Source: Lentisphaerota bacterium
GTDB taxonomy: Bacteria; Verrucomicrobiota; Lentisphaeria; Oligosphaerales; PUNB01
Direction: 5' to 3'
Length of the DNA stretch: 13,034 nucleotides
Assembly (NCBI GenBank): GCA_003552565.1
Contig: PUNB01000107.1
Coordinates: 1-13,034, forward strand
Position 1 is the stretch's first letter. Each line of letters starts with the position of its first letter. The position numbers were made by a program, and so were the translations under genes. Shown here one piece after another: positions 7,350-12,811 of this stretch. The notes under the pieces are model-generated. The model did not search any database. It was given only the letters and a program-made list of their open reading frames with translations, and was not told where the DNA came from.

Positions 7350-7377
7350 ACTATAATGAGCGATCAGGATTTTGCAA
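7350..7377 (-). promoter_or_regulatory. Sigma-70-like promoter of tRNA-Gln
   Basis: On the minus strand, TTGCAA (7372-7377) and TATAGT (7350-7355) are separated by 16 bp. The -10 ends 15 nt before the mature tRNA 5' end at 7334, leaving a short leader, as expected. With no terminator visible after the tRNA, read-through could also serve the FHA-MoxR/lolCD operon. Confidence 0.7.
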
Positions 7378-7513
7378 CTTTATGATTTTAATTTACCTTA
7401 AAGGAGCCTATGCGGAAAGGGGTTGATGTTTCGAATTAATGGCTCTTTCTAAAATCGAGTGGGTAGTAAGTAACAGCTCGGTTTCAGGTGTCAGGGCATT
7501 CACTGTTCGATAA

Positions 7514-7610
7514 TTTTGAATGTTGAATATTGAATGATGAATTTTGAAGTGGAACTGTCTGGTCTGTCCGAAACTCAACATTCAGAATTCAAAATTCAAC
7601 ATTCATAATT
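7514..7610. repeat. GAATGTT heptamer arrays in inverted orientation
   Basis: The left arm consists of 7-nt units GAATGTT, GAATATT, GAATGAT, GAATTTT (7518-7545). The right arm (7574-7610) is built from the reverse complement units. The best perfect pairing is TGAATGTTGAAT (7517-7528) with ATTCAACATTCA (7594-7605), 12 bp. The AT-rich arms could form a long hairpin or cruciform. Confidence 0.75.
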
Positions 7611-7620
7611 AGTGTTCCCT

Positions 7621-7676
7621 GTTTCTTCTACGGGGTATCCGGCCCGCACCGCGCCGGTGGCGGGCTTGTATGAAAC
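7621..7676 (-). repeat. TTTCACATAAGC-headed hairpin repeat, copy C (minus strand)
   Basis: Read on the minus strand, this copy runs GTTTCATACAAGCCCG, then a GC-rich CCGGCGC...GCGGGCCGG segment, then GGATACCCCGTAG. Head, hairpin and GATACC tail match copies A and B at 139-195 and 316-378. Its ends are GTTTC and GAAAC, an inverted pentamer. Confidence 0.5.
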
Positions 7677-7937
7677 TTCGCGCGAATCCGCCTGAGGCGG
7701 ACGAGCCAAGTTGCGAGACAAGGTGAGCACAAAATTAGGCCTCAACCCCTTTTCGCGGATGGTCTACTCAGCGCTCAGACTTGTGCGACCTGCACTTTCT
7801 CATAAAAACATTGTTCAATCTCCTGCCCGATTAATCGTACAAGTTAGCGTATGCTTACAAGAGCCGCTTGTTGCTGACATGCAGCCTTGCTCCATGCAAA
7901 GAGAGAGAGCAGTTCTTATTTTCATTGTTTGGAACAT

Positions 7938-7965
7938 TTGACAAATCCTCCTGTCGTATTATATT
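7938..7965 (+). promoter_or_regulatory. Near-consensus promoter of the iclR gene
   Basis: A perfect -35 TTGACA (7938-7943) and a -10 TATATT (7960-7965) are separated by 16 bp. A start site would fall near 7972, giving a leader of about 29 nt before the ATG at 8001. This position rules out the longer frame opening at 7887, which would start upstream of the promoter. Confidence 0.7.
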
Positions 7966-8000
7966 CAACATTTCAAAACAAAAATTCACCATTGACAAAA

Positions 8001-8756
8001 ATGACTTCCGGAAAACCAATTAAATCAGTGGTCAGAGCATTGGATATTATTGAAACCGTGGCGGCGGAGCCGAGTGAGGTGAAACTGGCGGATCTGGCTC
8101 GGAAAATGAACCTGAAGCCGCCGACCCTGCACCAGTTTCTGCGTACTCTGGTTTCCAAAGGCTGGCTGGAGGCCAATGGCAAACCTTCGCGCTACCGGCT
8201 GGGGCAGGAGCCTCTGCGTTTGCTGCATCGGGAAAGCCGGCGGATGTTCAAGCGGCATGCCGGGGAAATTCTTTTGAGACTGGAGGAGTTGTATCCGGCC
8301 GCCACTTTCACTCTTGGCGAGGTTTCCGGCGGGGAAGTGTATATTCAGCTGCGGGTCAGCCCCGTTAATCCTGGCAACGTCGAGGAGAATACGCGGCGCA
8401 CACTGCATCCCTACGGCAGCGCCACGCCGATTCTGTTTCAGGCGATGTGGACCGAAGAGGAACGTGAATTATACAACTGGAACCATCCTTTTTGGGAAAA
8501 CGGCGGCGCGGAGATCTGGAAATCCATTGAGAATTTCGAGAACTATCTGGAGAAGGTCAGGCATCAAGGGTATGTCTGGCTGGAGCTGGAAGGCGAAAAA
8601 ATAATCAAAATTGCCGTGCCGGTGGTCAGCGCTTCGGGCCATATTCAGGCCGCTCTCGGCACCAGTGCGCCGGTCCGGGAATTGTCAGGAGAATCAAAGC
8701 GAAATGAACTTTTATGCGCAATGCGCCAATCGGCGGGGGAGTTGAGTGAGTTATGA
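8001..8756 (+). CDS. IclR-family transcriptional regulator
   Basis: This 251-residue regulator has the two-domain IclR layout. Residues about 5-68 form the winged helix-turn-helix: KSVVRALDIIETVA, LADLARKMNLKPPTLHQFLRTLVSKGWLE and the wing ending RYRLG. Residues about 80-245 are the small-molecule effector domain, with the family-typical GYVWLELEG and a closing segment of the type IAVPVVSASGHIQAALGTSAP. The frame is open back to 7887, but the ATG at 8001 is preferred because the promoter lies at 7938-7965 and homology starts at about residue 6. There is no Shine-Dalgarno, only an A-rich leader. IclR proteins usually control adjacent catabolic genes. The + strand Fe-S, U32-like and sulfatase genes downstream are candidate targets. 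The effector is unknown. Confidence 0.88.
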   Translation: MTSGKPIKSVVRALDIIETVAAEPSEVKLADLARKMNLKPPTLHQFLRTLVSKGWLEANGKPSRYRLGQEPLRLLHRESRRMFKRHAGEILLRLEELYPAATFTLGEVSGGEVYIQLRVSPVNPGNVEENTRRTLHPYGSATPILFQAMWTEEERELYNWNHPFWENGGAEIWKSIENFENYLEKVRHQGYVWLELEGEKIIKIAVPVVSASGHIQAALGTSAPVRELSGESKRNELLCAMRQSAGELSEL

Positions 8757-8759
8757 TGA

Positions 8760-8815
8760 CTGAAAGCTGAAAGCTGAAGGCTGAAGGCTGAAACCTGAAG
8801 GCTGAACCCTGAGAC
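8760..8815 (+). repeat. CTGAAGG heptamer array (eight units)
   Basis: Eight consecutive 7-nt units follow the consensus CTGAARG: CTGAAAG twice, CTGAAGG twice, CTGAAAC, CTGAAGG, CTGAACC, CTGAGAC. The array starts 4 nt after the iclR stop codon. Its reverse complement resembles the TTTCAGG heptamers at 12877-12897. Confidence 0.8.
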
Positions 8816-8818
8816 CTT

Positions 8819-8965
8819 GTGTTTCACATAAGCTGTTATATCAAAGCGGTGAGAACTCACCGCACTCCGAAAGAGCCTTCGGCTCGGTGTCCTGAACTGA
8901 TGCGAAGCATCTTTGGAGTGCGGCGGCCTGACGCCGCTTTAACATAGTTGCGGTGTTTCACATAA
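8819..8965. repeat. GTGTTTCACATAA direct repeats flanking a REP doublet
   Basis: The 13-mer GTGTTTCACATAA is present exactly at 8819-8831 and 8953-8965, bracketing the palindromic element at 8843-8940. The same 13-mer occurs at 139-151, in near-identical form at 316-328, and as a truncated form (GTGTTTCACA) at 9073-9082. It is therefore a dispersed motif rather than only a target-site duplication. Confidence 0.7.
8843..8940. repeat. REP-like inverted doublet (BIME-like)
   Basis: Two 26-nt REP-like units face each other: 8843-8868 (AAAGCGG...CACTCC) and 8915-8940 (GGAGTG...CCGCTTT). Each holds its own hairpin: 8846-8863 is the perfect GCGGTGAG/CTCACCGC pair, and 8920-8937 pairs GCGGC with GCCGC. 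Between them are two further perfect hairpins, GAGCC-TTC-GGCTC (8873-8885) and GATGC-GAA-GCATC (8899-8911). The two outer units can also pair with each other through CCGCACTCC/GGAGTGCGG. In other bacteria, doublets like this are moved by RAYT transposases. None is in this window. Confidence 0.8.
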
Positions 8966-9027
8966 TAGGCCACATACCCCGGACAGAAACACCGGTTGAC
9001 GATCAGCGCAAAATCGTAATCCGCTAA

Positions 9028-9070
9028 CGACAAACGACGAACGAAGAACGACGAACGACGAACGACGAAC
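9028..9070 (+). repeat. CGACGAA heptamer array
   Basis: Six consecutive 7-nt units (CGACAAA, CGACGAA, CGAAGAA, then CGACGAA three times) plus one extra base run to 9070. The array contains the 17-mer shared with the hydG upstream region (9033-9049 matches 512-528). It ends about 30 nt before the Fe-S gene ribosome binding site. Confidence 0.8.
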
Positions 9071-9099
9071 CCGTGTTTCACACACCCAACCAATAACAT

Positions 9100-9103
9100 G
9101 GAG
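9100..9103 (+). promoter_or_regulatory. Ribosome binding site deciding the Fe-S gene start
   Basis: GGAG ends 9 nt before the ATG at 9113. The alternative ATG at 9098 overlaps this site and adds only five residues (MEKLI) with no signal of its own, so 9113 is chosen. Confidence 0.7.
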
Positions 9104-9112
9104 AAATTAATT

Positions 9113-10126
9113 ATGACACAGTTAACCGCTAAAACCGTCAAGGAACAATGTCGCGCCTTCGGCGCCGACGCTGTGGCTATCGGCAACATTGAACGCTGGG
9201 AGGGAGCACCTATTCAACAAGACCCCAAGCAGGTAATGCCGGAGGCCAGGTCGGTAATCGCCATGGCCTTCCGAGTAAATCGCGGCAGCATGCGAGGGGT
9301 GGAAGAGGGAACTTTTTTCAGTAATTATTCCGCTATGGGCTATGGCGGATTGACTTACCTGTATATGCCGATGACCGTAATCAATGTTTCCAAGTTCATC
9401 GAGGATCATGGCAAGGAAGCCATTCCCTATGGACATCAGAGTGACTGGCGGGAAGTCGACCAGGTAGGTGAATTGCGCGGCGGCAGCGTGCCGGTGGCGC
9501 CGGGGAGGGCGGCTCCGGATGTGATGGTAAACCTGCGTATCGCCGCCTATCTCTGCGGACTTGGCGAGATCGGCTGGAGCAAGATGTTTCTGACTCCGGA
9601 ATTCGGGCCTCGACAGCGGGTCGGCATTATTATCACGGAAGCTGAGCTGGAACCGGATCCGATCATGGAACCGGGTACTCTGTGTGATCAATGCATGGCC
9701 TGCGCCGCTCAGTGCCCTGGCCAGGCCATACCCAAAGACAAATCCGTCAAGGTTAATCTAGGCGGTTATGATGTGGAATGGGCGGATGTCGATATGGTAC
9801 GCTGCGATATCTGTTTCCGCGGAGCCGAAGTCAAGCTGGACGATGACGGCCGGCCGGATTTCACCGCTAAGCCCGTGCATGGATATCGCACCAAGCCGGG
9901 ATGGTGGAATCCGTTTCGTAAACAGAAGAAAAAACTTTACAACACCGGCCAGGCAATCTGCGGCGCCCGCGGCTGTACTCGCGCCTGCATGATCGCCATG
10001 GAGAAACGGAACGGCGTGAAGAACACCTTCGATCAACCTTTCCGCCGACGCAAACCGTGGCGTGTGGACTGGGAAAAGGTCGATGAGGCGGAAAAAACCA
10101 AGGGCCATGATTCCGATAGTGACTGA
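9113..10126 (+). CDS. QueG/COG1600-like double [4Fe-4S] oxidoreductase
   Basis: This 337-residue soluble protein is related to epoxyqueuosine-reductase-like and reductive-dehalogenase-like iron-sulfur proteins. The N-terminal part shows family landmarks GADAVAIGNIERWEGAP, MPEARSVIAMAF and GLGEIGWSKMFLTPEFGPR. A classical ferredoxin motif CX2CX2CX3CP is at C191, C194, C197 and C201. A second cluster is probably built from C231/C234 (CDIC) and C283, C288, C292 (CGARGCTRAC), in a spacing unlike the standard motif. It lacks the HEAT-repeat tail of long QueG proteins. Start chosen from the GGAG at 9100. It is the first of three + strand genes (U32-like and sulfatase follow) and carries a repeat-derived leader like that of hydG. 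The substrate and any cobalamin binding are unknown. A true QueG role in tRNA modification is less likely given the context. Confidence 0.75.
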   Translation: MTQLTAKTVKEQCRAFGADAVAIGNIERWEGAPIQQDPKQVMPEARSVIAMAFRVNRGSMRGVEEGTFFSNYSAMGYGGLTYLYMPMTVINVSKFIEDHGKEAIPYGHQSDWREVDQVGELRGGSVPVAPGRAAPDVMVNLRIAAYLCGLGEIGWSKMFLTPEFGPRQRVGIIITEAELEPDPIMEPGTLCDQCMACAAQCPGQAIPKDKSVKVNLGGYDVEWADVDMVRCDICFRGAEVKLDDDGRPDFTAKPVHGYRTKPGWWNPFRKQKKKLYNTGQAICGARGCTRACMIAMEKRNGVKNTFDQPFRRRKPWRVDWEKVDEAEKTKGHDSDSD

Positions 10127-10144
10127 GTGAGTTATGGAGGTCTG

Positions 10145-10207
10145 GTGAATCGGTACGCGAGGAATATATGTTGTCGAAGAGATCTGATGTTTTCTGAAAA
10201 TGATTAA
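10145..10207 (+). CDS. Possible 20-codon leader ORF with strong ribosome binding site
   Basis: A GTG codon at 10145 follows GGAGG (10136-10140) by 4 nt and opens a 20-codon frame (MNRYARNICCRRDLMFSEND) ending in TAA at 10205-10207. It stops 12 nt before the ATG of the U32-like gene, which has no Shine-Dalgarno of its own. Coupled or re-initiated translation could therefore explain how that gene is translated. The peptide matches no family I recognise, and chance is a serious alternative. Confidence 0.25.
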   Translation: MNRYARNICCRRDLMFSEND

Positions 10208-10219
10208 TGTTCTATTCTC

Positions 10220-11254
10220 ATGAATTTTGCAGTCGGCTATCAATCAACAGAAAGTGACGAAGAAAATTTCGTTGATTTAGTCGCGGATTATCGCGAGCAT
10301 ATTGACGAAATCTACTTCCCCTGGTTCGGCGCCGCCTCCGGCCGGGCGGCCATCGGCAGTCAACGGGGGATCGTTGACTGGCAGGCGCAACATCGCCTGG
10401 AAGAGGATCTTAAGGCTTTCCGTGAAATGGGGATGAAGCTCGACCTTCTGTTCAACGCCAACTGTTACGGAGGCAGAGCGGTAAGTCAGCATTTGCAGCA
10501 TGAAGTCGGCTCCACTCTCGATTATCTGGACAGTCTGGTCGATGGTGTCGATATTGTAACCACCACCAGTCTCGCTGTGGCTCGAACCGTAAAGAAATAC
10601 TTTCCCGGCATCGATGTCCGCGCTTCGGTTAATATGAAAATTGAAAGCCCGGAAGCCATGAGCTATGTGTCCGGACTCTTCGACAGCTATTATCTCTGCC
10701 GGGATGTCCAGCGTAATATCGAATATGTCAAACAAGTCAGGGAGTGGTGCGACGAGAACGGCAAGGGGCTCTGTCTGCTGGCTAATTCCGGCTGTTTATT
10801 TCGGTGTCCGGGGCAGATTTTCCATGATAATATGGTCGCGCACGACGCTGAAATCGATGAAATGAAAAACATCGAGAACTGGACGCCGCATGTATGCTGG
10901 AATCTCTATCGCCAACGAGAAAACTGGAGCGCGATCCTCAAATCAACCTGGATCCGTCCGGAAGACCTGCATCATTACGAAGGGCTTGTCGATACTGTAA
11001 AACTGGCTACCCGGATGCATTCAAGACCGCGGGCAGTGCTTTTGGCGTATACTGCTGGAAAATGGCGGGGGAATCTTCTTGATCTGCTGGAACCGGGGTT
11101 TGCCCGGATTTTCGCTCCCTTTATCATTGATAATTCGAAATTTCCAGACGATTGGTTTGACAAGATTTCCTCATGCAGCCATGATTGCCGGAACTGTGCG
11201 TACTGTCGTCAGGTTCTGGACCGGGTCCTGGTCGATACCTCAGAAGAAGTATGA
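10220..11254 (+). CDS. Peptidase-U32-like protein with clustered cysteines
   Basis: The 344 residues read as a TIM-barrel-like chain resembling family U32 (YhbU/UbiU/RlhA/TrhP type). Landmarks are KLDLLFNANCYGGR (C82), a VDIVTTTSLAVARTVKKYFP segment, IDVRASVNMKIESPEAMSYV, and ANSGCLFRCPGQIFHDN (C192, C196). Known relatives act in oxygen-independent hydroxylation of ubiquinone precursors or of RNA bases, some with a [4Fe-4S] cluster. Despite the family name, few are proven proteases. The C-terminus adds CSHDCRNCAYC (C319, C323, C326, C329), a likely Fe-S or metal site. It resembles a radical-SAM CX3CX2C spacing but lies at the wrong end, with no other SAM features. No Shine-Dalgarno precedes the ATG. 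It sits between a double-cluster Fe-S protein, a possible electron donor, and a sulfatase. Family assignment is moderate; the function is unknown. Confidence 0.6.
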   Translation: MNFAVGYQSTESDEENFVDLVADYREHIDEIYFPWFGAASGRAAIGSQRGIVDWQAQHRLEEDLKAFREMGMKLDLLFNANCYGGRAVSQHLQHEVGSTLDYLDSLVDGVDIVTTTSLAVARTVKKYFPGIDVRASVNMKIESPEAMSYVSGLFDSYYLCRDVQRNIEYVKQVREWCDENGKGLCLLANSGCLFRCPGQIFHDNMVAHDAEIDEMKNIENWTPHVCWNLYRQRENWSAILKSTWIRPEDLHHYEGLVDTVKLATRMHSRPRAVLLAYTAGKWRGNLLDLLEPGFARIFAPFIIDNSKFPDDWFDKISSCSHDCRNCAYCRQVLDRVLVDTSEEV

Positions 11255-11312
11255 TTAAATCTGAACTGTGTGAAATTCCGGCTAAGCCGCATTAATTCGC
11301 CTAGAGGAAAAA

Positions 11313-12791
11313 ATGAAACCACCGAACTTATTGTTTATCTACACTGACGAGCAGCGTTTCGACACCCTGGCCGCTTACGGCAATGAACAGATCGAAATGC
11401 CGAATTTGAATCGTCTGGCGGAGTCCTCCTGTGTGTTCGACCGCGCCTACATAACCCAGCCCGTGTGCACACCCTCCCGGTCAAGTCTGCTCACCGGCTT
11501 GTATCCTCACACCAACGGATGCACGGCGAACAACATACCGCTCGATCTGGATATTCCCTGTCTGCCGGAGATGCTGCCGGAAGGACGCTATACCACCGCC
11601 CATTTCGGCAAATGGCACCTCGGTGATGAATTGTTTCCGCAGCACGGTTTTCAGCATTGGCTGGGGATTGAGCAGTACAACAAGCATTTTCGGCCGGGAC
11701 GCGACAAGGAGAAAGTGTCCGATTATTCCAAGTGGCTGATCGAGCAAGGATACCGCCCAGAGAACGGCAAGTTTTTCTCGCGCGGCGAAGCCGCCGGCCT
11801 ACCGGAGGAATTGAGCAAGCCCAAATTCCTGGCCGACAACGCCAGCCGCTTCATCCGAGAGCACCAGAAAGAACCGTTTTGTCTATATGTTAACTTCCTC
11901 GAACCGCACATGCCGTTCAACGGGCCGCGCGACAACCAGTACGACCCTGAAAACATCCCGCTGCCGCCGAACTTCGATTCCCCGCCGACTGAAAACAACC
12001 ATTTGCGTTATCGTCTCTTCCATGACACTTACGCAAACGGCAAGAAATTCGGTTGTCATTCCGACAATCCGGACGAAATGCGCCGACTGATCGCCCGCTA
12101 CTGGGGACTATGTAGTTTGGTGGATACCCATTGCGGGACTATCCTGGATACCCTGGATGAATGCGGGCTCTGGGACGATACGATAATCGTATTCACCTCG
12201 GATCATGGCGATATGATGGGGTCGCATCAGCTTATAGCGAAGTGTACGATGTATGAGGAATCGGTGCGTGTTCCGATGCTGGTCAAACTGCCGGGGCAGA
12301 AAGAGATGCGGCGGATCAACAGGCCGGTTAGCCATGTCGATCTGGTGCCGACCCTGCTGGAGCTGATGGGCGCGCCGCCGCCGGATCACCTGGAAGGGAG
12401 AAGTCAGAAGGAGGCTATGCTGAGCGGCGGCGACAGCCGATCCGATCAGGTCGTGATTGAATGGCAGGGGCCAAATAACGGACTGGGGCCGGACGATCCG
12501 CAGAAAGTGGAAGTTCCGGAAGAATGGGAGGGGCGGATTGAACATGAAAGGAGCGTTGCCGCGGTCACGGACCCCATCCGCACTGTCTATTCCCAAGACG
12601 GCCGCTGGAAACTGAATGTATCGCCAAAGCTCGGTCAGCACGAGCTTTATGATCTTGAAGCGGATCCGTACGAAAAGGAGAATATCTTCGGGCGTTCGGA
12701 CGCGGCAGGTGTCACGGAGGAATTATTCCATCGCCTGCGGGAGTGGCAGCGGCGCACCGGTGACAAAGTTAACTTGGCTGATTTTACCTGA
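11313..12791 (+). CDS. Formylglycine-dependent sulfatase (Cys-type)
   Basis: This 492-residue enzyme of the alkaline-phosphatase superfamily (sulfatase family S1) hydrolyses sulfate esters. The maturation motif CTPSR starts at C52 and is followed by SSLLTGLYPH. The cysteine must be converted to formylglycine, in anaerobes normally by the radical SAM enzyme anSME. Metal-binding and active-site landmarks are D12 in FIYTDEQ (glutamate at 13, where aspartate is usual), GKWHLG with K100, and FTSDHGDMMGSH with D297 and H298. There is no signal peptide, since the chain begins MKPPNLLFIYTDEQ, so it probably acts in the cytosol on an imported substrate. GAGG at 11304-11307 supports the ATG. It is the last gene of the + strand group, and its stop codon lies within a terminator hairpin. 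The substrate cannot be read from the sequence. Confidence 0.92.
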   Translation: MKPPNLLFIYTDEQRFDTLAAYGNEQIEMPNLNRLAESSCVFDRAYITQPVCTPSRSSLLTGLYPHTNGCTANNIPLDLDIPCLPEMLPEGRYTTAHFGKWHLGDELFPQHGFQHWLGIEQYNKHFRPGRDKEKVSDYSKWLIEQGYRPENGKFFSRGEAAGLPEELSKPKFLADNASRFIREHQKEPFCLYVNFLEPHMPFNGPRDNQYDPENIPLPPNFDSPPTENNHLRYRLFHDTYANGKKFGCHSDNPDEMRRLIARYWGLCSLVDTHCGTILDTLDECGLWDDTIIVFTSDHGDMMGSHQLIAKCTMYEESVRVPMLVKLPGQKEMRRINRPVSHVDLVPTLLELMGAPPPDHLEGRSQKEAMLSGGDSRSDQVVIEWQGPNNGLGPDDPQKVEVPEEWEGRIEHERSVAAVTDPIRTVYSQDGRWKLNVSPKLGQHELYDLEADPYEKENIFGRSDAAGVTEELFHRLREWQRRTGDKVNLADFT

Positions 12792-12811
12792 ATCACAGAT
12801 TCAGTTTTTTT
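12788..12811 (+). terminator. Rho-independent terminator overlapping the sulfatase stop codon
   Basis: CTGAATC (12788-12794) pairs perfectly with GATTCAG (12798-12804) around an ACA loop, followed by seven T residues (12805-12811). The 7-bp stem is AT-containing and modest in strength. The TGA stop (12789-12791) is inside the left arm, so a ribosome finishing the gene would briefly mask the hairpin. Confidence 0.75.

Larger units (their letters stand above)
7378..7937. other. Repeat-rich intergenic region without a convincing gene
   Basis: Contents, in order: GGTTTCAGGTGTCAGG (7480-7495, exact copy at 12875-12890), a GAATGTT heptamer inverted repeat (7514-7610), a minus-strand copy of the TTTCACATAAGC-headed hairpin repeat (7621-7676), the CCGCCTGAGGCGG palindrome (7688-7700), and GCGAGACAAGGTG near 7714, which is inverted relative to the repeated CTTGTCTCGCACC near 219-240. 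From about 7740 to 7937 the sequence is unique and contains no gene I can support. A 76-codon open frame at 7711-7941 has no start signal and no recognisable features. Confidence 0.7.

Noticed and set aside
7711..7941. 76-codon + strand open frame upstream of iclR
   Set aside because: It starts within repeat-derived sequence, has no ribosome binding site, ends over the iclR promoter and has no protein features.
7887..8000. Longer N-terminus for the IclR regulator
   Set aside because: The start at 7887 lies upstream of the TTGACA/TATATT promoter, and the extra 38 residues do not resemble the family.
8819..8965. Insertion sequence with target-site duplication
   Set aside because: No transposase frame lies between the 13-mers, and the same 13-mer occurs elsewhere without the palindrome.
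8760..9070. CRISPR array
   Set aside because: The repeats are 7-nt degenerate tandem units and hairpins, without regular spacers or cas genes.
11174..11205. Radical SAM CX3CX2C motif in the U32-like protein
   Set aside because: The cysteines are at the C-terminus and there is no N-terminal barrel position or SAM-binding GGE-type motif, so a structural Fe-S or metal site is more likely.
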